From assembly GCF_011040385.1 (NCBI RefSeq), contig NZ_JAAIKB010000008.1, positions 207,038-271,037 on the forward strand: 64,000 nt of DNA, given 5' to 3'. The notes under the pieces were generated by a model. It was given only the letters and a program-made list of their open reading frames with translations. It was not told the DNA's origin and made no database searches. Positions within the stretch are counted from its first letter, which is position 1, and each line of letters opens with the position of its first letter. The stretch is from Falsiroseomonas algicola. Lineage in GTDB: Bacteria; Pseudomonadota; Alphaproteobacteria; Acetobacterales; Acetobacteraceae. A program made the position numbers and the translations under genes. Below, piece by piece: positions 18,429-28,012 of the stretch.

Positions 18429-19528
18429 GTGCGCCTCCCATTCCCGCCAGCAGCGACGATGCGCTCCGCGATATCCTCGATACTCGTCACCGCCGCGGCG
18501 ATTCCCGCCTTGGCGACCGCCCCGGGCATGCCCCAGACCACGGAACTTGCCTCATCCTGCGCCAGCACCTGGCCGCCCGCCGCCACCAGGGCGCGGCTGC
18601 CGGCCAGGCCGTCGCTGCCCATGCCGGTCAGGATCGCCGCCAGGACCTTGCCCTGGCATGCCGCGACCACGCTGCGCAACAGCGGGTCCACCGCCGGGCG
18701 GCAGAAATTCTCCGGCGGGCCGTCCGACAGCTGCGCCACGAAGCCCTGCCCGGCATCCTTGACCAGCAGATGCCGGTCCCCGGGCGCCAGGTAGAAGCGG
18801 CCGGGCAGCAGCGCCTCCCCGTCCTTCGCCTCGCTGCAGGGCAGCGCGCCGATGCGGTTGAGGTGGTCGGCCAGCAGCGTCGTGAACCCCGCCGGCATGT
18901 GCTGCACCGCCACCACCGGCACGCCGAGCGGCCGGTTCAGCCGGGCCACCAGCGCCGCCAGCGCCTGCGGCCCGCCGGTGGAGGAGCCGATGGCGATGAT
19001 GCGCGGCTTCAGCGTGCCCGCCGCCGCCGCGACGCCGAGTGCCGGCGCCAGGGGCACCGCCATCCGCGGCATGGCGGTGGGAATCGCCGGCCCGCGCCGG
19101 CGCATGCGCGCCCAGCCCTTCACCTTCGCGACCAGCTCCGCCTGGAACTGCCCGCCATTCATGCCGCCGGCCGCGGCCGTGGGCTTCGGGACATAGTCCA
19201 CCGCGCCGGCGCGCAGCGCCTCCATCGTCGCCTTGGCCCCGCGCTGGCTGAGCGCGCTGGCCACGATGATGGAGGTTTCCGGCGCCACCCGCAGCAGATG
19301 CGGCAGGGCGGTCATCCCGTCCATCCGCGGCATCTCGAGGTCCAGCAGGATCACCTGGGGGCGATCCGGCGCCTTCATGGCGGTGAGCTGCGCCACCGCC
19401 TCCGTGCCATCGGTCGCCTTGGCGATCACCTCGATCCCAGGGTCGCTCGACAGCATGCGGCTCATGACAGCGCGCGCCGCGGCGCTGTCATCGCAAAGCA
19501 TCACGCGGACGGGGCTGTTCAGCGTCAC
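18425..19528 (-). CDS. cheB: Chemotaxis response regulator protein-glutamate methylesterase
   Basis: CheB demethylates or deamidates receptors and is activated by CheA phosphorylation. 367 residues: receiver domain (about 1-125) with the DD acidic pair and phospho-Asp in LLDLEMPRMDG; proline/alanine linker; methylesterase domain with the active-site Ser in GSSTGGPQAL, the His in VQHMPAGFT and the Asp in LTGMGSDG. The start is GTG 19528, which overlaps the cheY stop as GTGA; the longer frame upstream is the out-of-frame end of cheY. Confidence 0.96.
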   Translation of the reverse strand: MTLNSPVRVMLCDDSAAARAVMSRMLSSDPGIEVIAKATDGTEAVAQLTAMKAPDRPQVILLDLEMPRMDGMTALPHLLRVAPETSIIVASALSQRGAKATMEALRAGAVDYVPKPTAAAGGMNGGQFQAELVAKVKGWARMRRRGPAIPTAMPRMAVPLAPALGVAAAAGTLKPRIIAIGSSTGGPQALAALVARLNRPLGVPVVAVQHMPAGFTTLLADHLNRIGALPCSEAKDGEALLPGRFYLAPGDRHLLVKDAGQGFVAQLSDGPPENFCRPAVDPLLRSVVAACQGKVLAAILTGMGSDGLAGSRALVAAGGQVLAQDEASSVVWGMPGAVAKAGIAAAVTSIEDIAERIVAAGGNGRRT

Positions 19529-19932
19529 GCGGCCGCCGCCTGGATGAGGCCGAGCTGTTCCAGCTTGCCCCCGATGATCTCCGCATCGAAGGGCTTCATG
19601 ACGTATTCCTGCGCGCCCGCCTCCAGCGCCTCCATGATGCGGTCGAAGCCGCATTCGGTGGTGCAGAGCACGATGATGGGCTCGCCCGGGCCGAATTCGG
19701 CGCGCGCGGCACGCAGGAAGGTGATTCCGTCCATGACCGGCATGTTCCAGTCCAGCATCACCAGTTCGGGCATCGCCTCGCGGCAGGCCTCCAGCGCCTT
19801 GGCGCCGTCCTCCGCCTCCCGCACCTGGAAGCCGAGGCTTTCCAGGATCCGGCGCTGCGCCTTGCGCACCACCCGGCTGTCATCGACCACCAGGCAGCTG
19901 CGGGCCACCGGCACGGCATTGTTGCTAGTCAT
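19525..19932 (-). CDS. cheY: Chemotaxis single-domain response regulator
   Basis: A CheY-like stand-alone receiver, 135 residues. The acidic pair is in LVVDDSRVVR, the phospho-Asp in MLDWNMPVMDG, a Thr in LCTTECG and the Lys in YVMKPFDAE. This WNMP/KPF pattern is typical of CheY of chemotaxis operons. ATG 19932 overlaps the cheW stop (ATGA). It would act on the flagellar motor or as a phosphate sink; no flagellar genes are in the window. Confidence 0.93.
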   Translation of the reverse strand: MTSNNAVPVARSCLVVDDSRVVRKAQRRILESLGFQVREAEDGAKALEACREAMPELVMLDWNMPVMDGITFLRAARAEFGPGEPIIVLCTTECGFDRIMEALEAGAQEYVMKPFDAEIIGGKLEQLGLIQAAAA

Positions 19933-20393
19933 CGGCCACCACCAATCGTGAGGATGCGTTCCACATCTAGCACGATCAGAAGCTGCCCATCGCGCCGATG
20001 GACACCTTTCGACACTTCTCGCCAAAGCGGGTCCAATGTCGGGGGATTGGGCGCGCTGTCCTCGGACCGCAGCGGCACCACCTCCCCCACCCCATCGGCC
20101 AGCATGCTGTAGAGCTCCCCGGCCATCTCGACCACGATGCTCATGGGCTGCTGGTCCGCCGGGCGCGGGGTCAGGTTCAGCCGCCGGCGCAGGTCGATGG
20201 CGGTGACGATGCGGCCGCGGAGGTTGAGGCTGCCCGCCACCTCCGGCGGCGCCAGCGGGATGCGGGTGATGGTCTGCGGGCCGAGCACGTCCCGCACCAC
20301 CAGCACCGGGACGCCACAGGTCTGTCCCGCCACCGTCAATGTCAGGAACAGGTCGGCATCGACGATGCTCGACTGGGTCGACTGGGTTTGCAC
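19929..20393 (-). CDS. cheW: Chemotaxis coupling protein
   Basis: CheW bridges chemoreceptors and CheA. 154 residues forming a single CheW beta-barrel domain: FLTLTVAGQTCGVPV, the conserved NLRGRIVTAIDLRRRL segment and VDGVGEVV-like ADGVGEVVPL near the middle. Sixteen bases separate it from cheA, and its stop overlaps cheY. Confidence 0.95.
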   Translation of the reverse strand: MQTQSTQSSIVDADLFLTLTVAGQTCGVPVLVVRDVLGPQTITRIPLAPPEVAGSLNLRGRIVTAIDLRRRLNLTPRPADQQPMSIVVEMAGELYSMLADGVGEVVPLRSEDSAPNPPTLDPLWREVSKGVHRRDGQLLIVLDVERILTIGGGR

Positions 20394-20409
20394 CGTTTCC
20401 TCCCCCGCC

Positions 20410-23007
20410 TCAGGCCGCGACCGGCACGTTGAAGCATTCCGCCAGGCTGCCGATCAGCGCTTCCCGGTCGAATTTCGCGACGTAGTCCGTGAAGCCCACG
20501 GCGCGTCCGCGCGCCACCGCGGCCGGCTCCACCCGCCCGGTCAGGGCGATCATCGGCAGCTCCGCCCAGGCGCCGCCGGCGCGGACCTCCTGCGCGAAGC
20601 CGTAGCCATCCACCTCCGGCATCTCGATGTCGGAGACGATGCCGTCGAACATCTCGCCGCGCTCGCGCAGCTTCAGCGCATGCACGGCGCTTTCCACCGC
20701 GACGACCTCGTAGCCCTCCGCCGCCAGCGCCGGCACGACGAGTTCGCGGAAGAAGCCGCTATCCTCCACCACCAGCAGGCGGCGCGTGACGGTCTGCGCC
20801 GGGGAGGCGCGGAACCAGTCGCCACCGGCCTGGCGCAGCCACCAGGCGGTATCGATCACATCGGTGACCTTGCCGGCGATGACGGCGGAACCGAGGAAGC
20901 CCGGGCGCCCCTGGCCGGCCTGCACGTTCAGCGATTCATCGACCACGTCGAGGATCGCATCGACCATCAGGCCCAGGCTGCGATCGCCCTCGCTGAACAC
21001 CAGCACGGTCTGGCGGCCACGCTCGTCCTGCGGCGGCCCGTAATCGCCCGTCATGGAGATCAGCGGCATCAGCTGGCCGCGATACTGCACCACCGGCGTG
21101 CCGCCGGAATACTCGATGTTCTCCACCGGCAGGTCGTCGAGCCGCGCGATGAGGCCGAGCGGCACCGCCTTCGGCGTCGCATCGCCGGCGCGGAACAGCA
21201 GCAGCGCCGTCTTGTCGTTGGACCGCACGCCGCTCGTCGCCTGGCCCGCCATCGAACGCTGCTCCGCCCCATCGCCGGCCACGCCGGTGACGCGGGCGAT
21301 GCCGTTGGGATCCAGGATCATGATGACGCTGCCATCGCCGAGGATGGTGTTGCCGGAGAACATGCCGATGTGGCGCAGGATCGGCGCCACCGGCTTCACC
21401 ACGATCTCCTCCGTGTCGAAGAGGCGATCGACGATGATGCCGAAGACATGCGCGCCGACCTGCGTGACGACGACGAAGCCCATGTCGCCGCTTTCGCCGA
21501 TGGGAACCTCCTTCGGCTCCTCCAGCCCCAGCACGGCGCCCAGCGAGACGAGGGGCAGCAGCCGGTCGCGCAGCCGCAGCACCGGCGCGTCCTTGATGCG
21601 CTCCACGCGCGTATCCGCGCCGCCGCCGACGCGCACCAGCTCCAGCACGCCGATCTGCGGGATGGCGAAGCGCTCCCCCGCCACCTCCACGATCAGCGCG
21701 GAGACGATCGCCAGCGTCAGCGGGATCTTGATGGTGAAGCTGGTCCCCTTCCCCTCGGTGGAGGAGACGTCGATGGTGCCGCCGATGCGCTCCACATTCG
21801 TCTTCACCACATCCATGCCGACGCCGCGGCCGGAGACGGCGGTGACGGCGGCGGCGGTGGAGAAGCCGGCGCGGAAGATGAAGCGATGCACCTCGCGGTC
21901 GCTCATCGCCGCGATCTCGGCTTCCGTCGCCAGGCCCTGGGACAGCGCCTTGGCGCGGATGCGGTCGGTGCTCAGCCCCTTCCCGTCATCCGCGATCTCG
22001 ATGAGGATGTGGCCGCCTTCGTGATAGGCGTTGAGCATGATGCGCCCGGTCTCGGACTTGTTCGCCTTTCGGCGCTCCTCCGGCATCTCCAGCCCATGGT
22101 CGCCGCTGTTGCGCACCATGTGCGTCAGCGGATCCTTGATGAGCTCGAGCACCTGGCGATCCAGCTCGGTATCCGCGCCGCGCATCTCGAGGTTGATCTT
22201 CTTGCCGAGTTCGATCGAGAGGTCGCGCACCAGGCGCGGCATCTTCGCCCAGGCATTGCCGATCGGCTGCATGCGCGTCTTCATCACGCCGTCCTGCAGG
22301 TCCGACGTGATGTGCGACAGGCGCTGCAGCGGCACGGTGTAGGCGCCATCGCCCCGCGCACGCGCCAGCTGCATCAGCTGGTTGCGCGTCAGCACCAGCT
22401 CACTGACCAGCATCATCAGGTCCTCGAGCACATCGACGGAGACGCGGATGCTCTGCGGCGGCGCGCGGCCCGTGGCGCTCTCCTCCGGCGGCGGCTCGGC
22501 CGGCGCGCGCGGCGCGGGGGCGGTGACGGCGCGCGGCTCGGGCGCCGCGACCTCCGCCACCACCGGCTCGGCCACCACCGGCTCGGCAACCTCCACGGGC
22601 TTGGGCGCGGGCGCGGGCTCGGGCCCGATCTCCCCGGTCGCGGCGGCATCGAGGCGGCTGATCAGCTCCGCATCGTCGCCCGCGGGCTCCGCGCCGCCGG
22701 ATTCCAGCCCGCCCACGATTTCCTTGATCCGGTCGAGCGCGTTGAGGATGAGCGTCACGCCATCCGGCGTCACGGCCAGCACGCCGTCGCGGTACAGGCC
22801 GAGCACGTTCTCGGCCGCATGCGCCACCTTCTCCAGCCGCGACAGGCCGAGGAAGCCGCAAGTGCCCTTGATGGTGTGCACGAGCCGGAAGATTTCCGAC
22901 AGGGTCGGCTTGTCCTGCGGCTGCTTCTCAAGCCGCAGCAGCGCGGAATCGAGCGCCACGAGGCCCTCGTGAGTCTCGGTCAGGAAATCTGCCAGCAGGT
23001 CGTCCAT
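20410..23007 (-). CDS. cheA: Hybrid chemotaxis histidine kinase CheA with C-terminal receiver
   Basis: CheA autophosphorylates in response to receptors and passes phosphate to CheY and CheB. 865 residues: Hpt domain with phospho-His44 in HTIKGTCGFLG; a proline/alanine/valine-rich linker (about 130-210); dimerisation and ATPase domains with VRNSGDHG (N box) and GRGVGMDVV (G box); two consecutive CheW-like domains (about 440-580 and 600-735); and a receiver at the C-terminus (LLVVEDSGFF, phospho-Asp in SDIEMPEVDG). Two CheW domains plus a fused receiver differ from the E. coli layout and match FrzE/Wsp-like or alphaproteobacterial hybrid CheA proteins. Confidence 0.95.
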   Translation of the reverse strand: MDDLLADFLTETHEGLVALDSALLRLEKQPQDKPTLSEIFRLVHTIKGTCGFLGLSRLEKVAHAAENVLGLYRDGVLAVTPDGVTLILNALDRIKEIVGGLESGGAEPAGDDAELISRLDAAATGEIGPEPAPAPKPVEVAEPVVAEPVVAEVAAPEPRAVTAPAPRAPAEPPPEESATGRAPPQSIRVSVDVLEDLMMLVSELVLTRNQLMQLARARGDGAYTVPLQRLSHITSDLQDGVMKTRMQPIGNAWAKMPRLVRDLSIELGKKINLEMRGADTELDRQVLELIKDPLTHMVRNSGDHGLEMPEERRKANKSETGRIMLNAYHEGGHILIEIADDGKGLSTDRIRAKALSQGLATEAEIAAMSDREVHRFIFRAGFSTAAAVTAVSGRGVGMDVVKTNVERIGGTIDVSSTEGKGTSFTIKIPLTLAIVSALIVEVAGERFAIPQIGVLELVRVGGGADTRVERIKDAPVLRLRDRLLPLVSLGAVLGLEEPKEVPIGESGDMGFVVVTQVGAHVFGIIVDRLFDTEEIVVKPVAPILRHIGMFSGNTILGDGSVIMILDPNGIARVTGVAGDGAEQRSMAGQATSGVRSNDKTALLLFRAGDATPKAVPLGLIARLDDLPVENIEYSGGTPVVQYRGQLMPLISMTGDYGPPQDERGRQTVLVFSEGDRSLGLMVDAILDVVDESLNVQAGQGRPGFLGSAVIAGKVTDVIDTAWWLRQAGGDWFRASPAQTVTRRLLVVEDSGFFRELVVPALAAEGYEVVAVESAVHALKLRERGEMFDGIVSDIEMPEVDGYGFAQEVRAGGAWAELPMIALTGRVEPAAVARGRAVGFTDYVAKFDREALIGSLAECFNVPVAA

Positions 23008-23092
23008 GGTCGCTCCGGCGCCTCGTCTTGCCCGGAGCTTGCGGCATTCACCCGAAGATTCGGTAAATGCCAGGCCGCAATCGCATGCCCGA

Positions 23093-23707
23093 TCAGTTGC
23101 GGGTGAAGGTCGTCATCAGCAGCGGCGCGGCGATGCCGGTGCGCCCGTGCAGCATCTCCAGCCGGATGCCGGAACTGGCGGCGACCGAGACCAGCAGCGG
23201 CACGGAGACGTTGCGCGGCGTGAAGGCCATCGGCTCCCCGGCCATGCCGGCGGAGAGGATCGGCGGCCAGGCGGCGGAAGGGCCGTCCGGCCAGATCGAG
23301 AGGCCACCCTCCAGGTCGCCGCCGACACGCACCGCGCCGCCGCGTGGAAGCCCATCGATCGCCGTCCACAGCGCCAGCAGCACCGCCTGCGCCAGATGCG
23401 CCGGCAGCACGATGGTGCTGTCGAGATCGTTGAAGTCGATGATGGCGCGCCGGCCGAGCGTCAGCCCCTCCGCCGCCTGCGCAAGTTCGTCCACCCGGCA
23501 ATCCCCGCACCCCGCGCCCACGGCCGCGCGGTAGAAGCGGATGCGCCGGTCCATGATGGCGGAAGCATCGCGCGCGACATCCATCGCGTCGCCGCCCGCC
23601 CCGTCCATCAGGTCCAGCGCGTTGGACAGCGCCCCCACCGCGCCGCCCAAATCATGGCAGAGGCGGGTGCATACCGCTTGGGCGAGGGCGATCTTGTCAG
23701 GCAGCAT
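23093..23707 (-). CDS. ChpT-like histidine phosphotransferase
   Basis: 204 residues with the ChpT architecture: an N-terminal helical hairpin with phospho-acceptor His18 in TRLCHDLGGAVGAL, followed by a degenerate ATPase-like domain that lacks clear nucleotide-binding boxes. In Caulobacter ChpT relays phosphate from CckA to CtrA. Here the gene is the first of the che operon, 85 bases upstream of the hybrid cheA whose receiver could be its partner. Whether it is the cell-cycle ChpT or a chemosensory paralogue cannot be decided from one window. Confidence 0.82.
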   Translation of the reverse strand: MLPDKIALAQAVCTRLCHDLGGAVGALSNALDLMDGAGGDAMDVARDASAIMDRRIRFYRAAVGAGCGDCRVDELAQAAEGLTLGRRAIIDFNDLDSTIVLPAHLAQAVLLALWTAIDGLPRGGAVRVGGDLEGGLSIWPDGPSAAWPPILSAGMAGEPMAFTPRNVSVPLLVSVAASSGIRLEMLHGRTGIAAPLLMTTFTRN

Positions 23708-23917
23708 CCATTTCCTCCGAAAGACGACGCGAAACCATGCCGCATGCGCCGAGAGAGGCCCCCAGAGGGATGACCCAGGGGTGGGCCCGCCCGTCAGGCG
23801 CCGGCGGGGAACCGGGCCCGGCCCGCGCTGCCGCGCCGAAGACCCTTCCCGACAGGGAAGACGAGTTCGCGGCGGGCAGGCTAGTCTGGAAGACGTAATT
23901 CTTGGTAACGCTGGCGC

Positions 23918-24097
23918 ATGAACGGTGAACTTTTTCCCGGCGACCGGGTGATCAACCCTGCCCGTCCGGATTGGGGGACTGGCCAGGTGCAGTCAGTGGT
24001 CGGCAACCGCGTGACAGTGAACTTCGAGCATGCGGGAAAGATGATGGTCCATATCGGCCCTGTAACGCTAGAGCCCGTCGATCGCGACGCCGAATGA
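23918..24097 (+). CDS. DUF3553 small protein
   Basis: A 59-residue protein of the DUF3553 family. The core NPARPDWGTGQVQSVVGNRV followed by VNFEHAGK is a small SH3-like beta-barrel, similar to the UvrD C-terminal or CarD-like barrel that contacts nucleic acid or RNA polymerase; its own function is unknown. ATG 23918 is chosen as the only start covering the whole domain. The stop overlaps the next gene in ATGA. Divergent from the che operon. Confidence 0.85.
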   Translation: MNGELFPGDRVINPARPDWGTGQVQSVVGNRVTVNFEHAGKMMVHIGPVTLEPVDRDAE

Positions 24098-24849
24098 CCG
24101 GCCTTGGGGCCGAAATGGCCGCGCTGCTGGGCGATTGGCGATTCTACGCCGCTGCCCTCGTCACCGCGCTCGCCGGGCTGATGCGCGGCTATTCGGGCTT
24201 TGGGACCGCCGTGCTGCTGGCCCCCGCCTATTCGGTGCTCTGGGGGCCGCGGGTCGGCATCCCCGTCATGCTGCTGATGGAACTGGCCGTCTCCCTCCAG
24301 CTGCTGCCCAAGGCCTTCGGGGACGCCAACCGGCGGGTGATCCTGCCGATCGGCGCCGCGGCCTGCCTGGCGACCCCGCTCGGCGCCTTCATCCTGCTGA
24401 CGGCGGACCAGGACCTGCTGCGCCGCTGCATCGGCGCCTTCGTGCTGGTCTTCGGCCTGCTGCTGCTGTCGGGCTGGCGCTACACGGGCTCCCGCCCCCT
24501 GCCGCTCAACCTCACCATCGGCACCATCGCCGGGCTGCTGAAGGGCGCGACGGGCATGAGCGGCCCGCCCGTCATCCTCTACCTGCTGGCGGGGCCGGAG
24601 GCGGCGAAGCAGCACCGGGCGAACCTGATCCTGTTCTTCGCCACCATCTCCGTCATCTCCGTGATCCCGCCCGCGATCGGCGGGCTGATGGGAACGCTGG
24701 TCTTCCTGAAGGCGCTGTTCCTGCTGCCGGTCCTGCTGTGCTGCGTGCCGATCGGGGCGCGGCTGTTTCATGTGGTGCCGGACCGCTGGTACCGGCGCGC
24801 CGCCCTGGTCTTCCTGGTCATCACCGGCAGCGTCACCCTGCTGGTGTGA
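24094..24849 (+). CDS. TauE/SafE family sulfite/organosulfur exporter-like permease
   Basis: A 251-residue membrane protein with about eight helices in two homologous halves, typical of the TauE/SafE (DUF81) family, which includes exporters of sulfite, sulfoacetate and related anions. Landmarks are [17 protein letters not shown] in the first half and [20 protein letters not shown] in the second, the duplicated glycine-rich motif of the family. ATG 24094 overlaps the DUF3553 stop by four bases. The substrate is unknown. Confidence 0.88.
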   Translation: MTGLGAEMAALLGDWRFYAAALVTALAGLMRGYSGFGTAVLLAPAYSVLWGPRVGIPVMLLMELAVSLQLLPKAFGDANRRVILPIGAAACLATPLGAFILLTADQDLLRRCIGAFVLVFGLLLLSGWRYTGSRPLPLNLTIGTIAGLLKGATGMSGPPVILYLLAGPEAAKQHRANLILFFATISVISVIPPAIGGLMGTLVFLKALFLLPVLLCCVPIGARLFHVVPDRWYRRAALVFLVITGSVTLLV

Positions 24850-24952
24850 GCCCGGGAGGGGGCTTGCACCGGCAGGGGTGGCCGGACCAAATGCAGGGCC
24901 GCGCTGCGCGTCCGGCGCCTTCGCGGTGCTTCTTCCTGGGAGTTCGGGCCTC

Positions 24953-25945
24953 ATGATCGATCCGTTTGGCCGGCGGGTCAGCTACCTGCGCGTCTCCGTG
25001 ACCGACCGCTGCGACCTGCGCTGCGTCTACTGCATGGCGGAGGACATGACCTTCCTCCCCAAGGCAGAGGTGCTGAGCCTGGAGGAGCTGGACCGGCTCT
25101 GCGGGGCCTTCATCGGGCTCGGCGTGGACAAGATCCGCCTGACGGGCGGCGAGCCGCTGGTGCGGAAGAACGTCATCTCCCTGTTCCGCAACCTCGGCGC
25201 GCGGATCGGGCCCGGCGGGCTGAAGGAGCTGACGGTCACCACCAACGGCACGCAGCTGACCAGGATGGCCGGGGACCTCCATGCGGCCGGCGTCCGGCGC
25301 ATCAATGTCAGCCTGGATACGCTCGATCCCGCCACCTTCGCCGCCGTCACCCGCTGGGGGAAGATCGAGCCGACGCTGGACGGCATCTTCGCCTCCAAGG
25401 CCGCGGGCCTCCACGTCAAGATCAACGCCGTGGCGATGAAGGGGGTGAATGAGGGCGAGTTCGACCGCATGCTGGCCTGGTGCGGGGAGCATGGCTTCGA
25501 CCTCTGCCTGATCGAGACGATGCCGCTCGGCGAGATCGATGGCAGCCGGAACGACCAGTATCTGCCGCTCTCGACCGTGCGGACCCGCCTCCGGCAGAAC
25601 TGGACGCTGGAGGAGACGGATTATTCGACCGGCGGCCCCGCCCGCTACTACCGGGTGAAGGAAACCGGCGCGCGGATCGGCTTCATCACGCCGCTGACGC
25701 ATAATTTCTGCGAATCCTGCAACCGCGTGCGCGTCACCTGCACCGGCACGCTCTACATGTGCCTGGGCCAGGACGATGCGGCCGACCTCCGCAAGCCTTT
25801 GCGCGACAGCACGCTGGACGACGAGGGGCTGAAGGAGGCGATCCTGGAAGCCATCTCCCGCAAGCCCAGGGGCCATGACTTCGTCATCGACCGGCAGACC
25901 CGCGCCCCCGCCGTCGCGCGGCACATGAGCGTGACGGGCGGCTGA
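24953..25945 (+). CDS. moaA: GTP 3',8-cyclase (molybdenum cofactor biosynthesis)
   Basis: MoaA is a radical-SAM enzyme that converts GTP to 3',8-cyclo-GTP, the first step of molybdopterin synthesis. 330 residues. The SAM cluster Cys20, Cys24 and Cys27 lie in [11 protein letters not shown]; the second FeS cluster uses the C-terminal [11 protein letters not shown] with a further Cys in MCLGQDD; and the protein ends in the functional GG tail (VTGG). No other moa/moe gene is nearby. It would support molybdoenzymes such as the hydroxylase at the window start. Confidence 0.97.
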   Translation: MIDPFGRRVSYLRVSVTDRCDLRCVYCMAEDMTFLPKAEVLSLEELDRLCGAFIGLGVDKIRLTGGEPLVRKNVISLFRNLGARIGPGGLKELTVTTNGTQLTRMAGDLHAAGVRRINVSLDTLDPATFAAVTRWGKIEPTLDGIFASKAAGLHVKINAVAMKGVNEGEFDRMLAWCGEHGFDLCLIETMPLGEIDGSRNDQYLPLSTVRTRLRQNWTLEETDYSTGGPARYYRVKETGARIGFITPLTHNFCESCNRVRVTCTGTLYMCLGQDDAADLRKPLRDSTLDDEGLKEAILEAISRKPRGHDFVIDRQTRAPAVARHMSVTGG

Positions 25946-26337
25946 TGCTGCAGGAGATCCAGGCCGCGCTGACCATCCCCGGCCTGCCCGACTGGGTCGG
26001 CCTGGTCTTCCTTGTCTGCCTGCTGCTGGTGGGGCTGGCCTATCTGCTGATGCCCTTCAGCGTCTTCGGGGTGAAGGGGCGGCTCGACGCCATCGAGGCG
26101 CAGCTGGACGAGATCCAGACCGAACTCCGCAGCCTGTCGCTCCGCACGCCGGAGCCCGGCCGCCGTCGCCCGGCGCTGGAGGAGGATTGGGTGGACCCAA
26201 GCCCCGCGCTGCGCCCGGCCGCGGAGGCGGCCCCCCGCGTCGCGCCGCCGGTGCCCCCGCCCCCTGCCTGGCCGGACCGCAGCGGCGGGCCGAGCCGGTC
26301 CGAACCCCGGCTCGACTGGCCGCGGACACCCCGCTGA
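25945..26337 (+). CDS. Hypothetical single-pass membrane protein with proline-rich tail
   Basis: Not recognised. 130 residues: a short N-terminus, one membrane helix (about residues 17-38), an amphipathic, coiled-coil-like segment (about 45-68, RLDAIEAQLDEIQTELRSL) and a proline/arginine-rich disordered tail. ATG 25945 overlaps the last base of the moaA stop (TGATG), so it is translationally coupled to moaA. Function unknown. Confidence 0.7.
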   Translation: MLQEIQAALTIPGLPDWVGLVFLVCLLLVGLAYLLMPFSVFGVKGRLDAIEAQLDEIQTELRSLSLRTPEPGRRRPALEEDWVDPSPALRPAAEAAPRVAPPVPPPPAWPDRSGGPSRSEPRLDWPRTPR

Positions 26338-26407
26338 ACCCTTCCCCTTCTTGCCCCGGCCATCGCGGCAGGGCTTCATGGCCTGAATTCTCCAGGAGTC
26401 CGGCCGC

Positions 26408-27229
26408 ATGAGCCTTGCCACGGGAAGCGCGGCGCCACCCCCGGTGGCGCCCGATCCCGCCCCGCTCGCCGGCCGCATCGCCTTCGTCGCCGCCGCCACC
26501 GACCAGGCCGGGGAGGCGCTGGCGCGGCTGGAGGCCGCCTATGGCAACGCGCCGCTGGATGAGGCGCGCATCGTGGTCGCGCTGGGCGGCGATGGGCTGA
26601 TGCTCGAAACCCAGCACCGGATGCTGGGCCGCAACCTGCCGGTCTATGGCATGAATTGCGGCAGCGTCGGCTTCCTGATGAACGAGTTCCGGCTGGAGGG
26701 GCTGATGGAACGCCTCGCCGCCGCCCAGGCCGCGCAGCTCCATCCCCTGCACATGCGTGCCTTCGTGGGCGAAGGCCCCTCGGTGGAGGCGCTGGCCATC
26801 AACGAGGTCTCCCTGCTGCGGGAGACCCGCCAGGCCGCCAAGATCCGCATCCTGGTCGATGGCAAGGAGAGGCTTTCCGAGCTGATCTGCGACGGCGTGC
26901 TGGTCTCCACCCCGGCCGGCAGCACGGCCTACAACCTCTCCGCGCATGGCCCGATCATCCCGCTGGGCGCCAATTTGCTGCCGCTGACGCCCATTTCCGC
27001 CTTCCGCCCCCGGCGCTGGCGCGGGGCGCTGCTGCCGGCGGAGGCCTCCGTGGTCTTCGACGTGCTGGAGCCCCAGAAGCGCCCGGTCGCGGCCGTCGCC
27101 GACTATACGGAGGTGCGCGATGTGCGGCGGGTCGAGGTACGGGAGAACCGCGCCGTGACCCTGACCATGCTCTTCGACCCCGACCACGGCCTGTCGGAGC
27201 GCATCATCGCGGAGCAGTTCACGGTGTGA
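26408..27229 (+). CDS. nadK: NAD kinase
   Basis: NadK phosphorylates NAD to NADP. 273 residues, close to the family size. The GGDG motif at 60-63 ([10 protein letters not shown]), [15 protein letters not shown], the NE pair of [10 protein letters not shown] and [17 protein letters not shown] are the ATP- and NAD-binding landmarks. AGGAG at 26393-26397 precedes ATG 26408 by ten bases. Confidence 0.96.
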   Translation: MSLATGSAAPPPVAPDPAPLAGRIAFVAAATDQAGEALARLEAAYGNAPLDEARIVVALGGDGLMLETQHRMLGRNLPVYGMNCGSVGFLMNEFRLEGLMERLAAAQAAQLHPLHMRAFVGEGPSVEALAINEVSLLRETRQAAKIRILVDGKERLSELICDGVLVSTPAGSTAYNLSAHGPIIPLGANLLPLTPISAFRPRRWRGALLPAEASVVFDVLEPQKRPVAAVADYTEVRDVRRVEVRENRAVTLTMLFDPDHGLSERIIAEQFTV

Positions 27230-27334
27230 CCCCGGAAGGGGGACGCGGTTGACGCCAGCCCCCTCATCTGCGATCCGCCCCGGCGTCGCCGGCCCGCTGG
27301 CCCCGACCCTGGAAGCATCGAGCCAAGCGCGCCC

Positions 27335-28012
27335 ATGACCGCCGTAACCGCCGCCCCCCTCGTGCTGGCCCTGCCGAAAGGCCGCATCCTGAAGGAATTG
27401 CGGCCGCTGCTGAGCCGCGCGGGGATCGAGCCCGCCGCCGATTTCCGGGACGAGGACAGCCGCCGCCTGCGCTTCGAGACGAACAACCCGGGCCTCGACG
27501 TGGTGCGGGTGCGGTCCTTCGATGTCGCGACCTTCGTGGCCCATGGCGCGGCGCAGATCGGCGTCTGCGGCGCCGATGTGCTGATGGAATTCGACTACGA
27601 CCAGATCTATGCGCCGCTCGACCTCGGCATCGGGCGCTGCCGGGTTTCCGTGGCGGAGCCGGTGGCGACGGCGGGACACCAGGACATGGGCGCCTGGTCC
27701 CGCGTCACGGTCGCGACGAAATACCCGACCATCGCCCACCGCCACTTCGCCGCGCGCGGCATCCAGGCGGAGGTGGTGCACCTGAACGGCGCCATGGAAC
27801 TGGCCCCTTCCCTCGGGCTCGCCCGCGTCATCGTTGACCTGGTGCAGACGGGGTCCACCTTGAAGGCGAATGGCCTGGTCGAATCGGAAGTGATCGCCAC
27901 CGTGACATCCCGCCTCATCGTCAATCGCACCGCGCTGAAGACCCAGCCGGAGGCGATCGGCGCCTGGATCGCCCGCTTCCGTGCGGCCCTCGCCGCAGGA
28001 GAAGCGGCGTGA
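27335..28012 (+). CDS. hisG: ATP phosphoribosyltransferase, short form
   Basis: HisG starts histidine synthesis by joining ATP and PRPP. The 225 residues make this the short form lacking the C-terminal regulatory domain, which works with the HisRS-like HisZ; no hisZ is in the window. Motifs include LALPKGRILKE, IGVCGADVLMEF and the PRPP loop IVDLVQTGSTLKANGL. The stop overlaps the hisD GTG start (GTGA), so the two histidine genes are coupled. Confidence 0.97.
   Translation: MTAVTAAPLVLALPKGRILKELRPLLSRAGIEPAADFRDEDSRRLRFETNNPGLDVVRVRSFDVATFVAHGAAQIGVCGADVLMEFDYDQIYAPLDLGIGRCRVSVAEPVATAGHQDMGAWSRVTVATKYPTIAHRHFAARGIQAEVVHLNGAMELAPSLGLARVIVDLVQTGSTLKANGLVESEVIATVTSRLIVNRTALKTQPEAIGAWIARFRAALAAGEAA

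Noticed and set aside
20137..23106. A 989-codon open frame on the plus strand opposite cheA
   Set aside because: Antisense shadow of a gene with complete CheA domains; no ribosome site or domain.
24850..24952. Molybdenum cofactor riboswitch upstream of moaA
   Set aside because: The 103-base leader has GC-rich segments but I could not recognise the Moco motif architecture by eye; a covariance-model search would decide.
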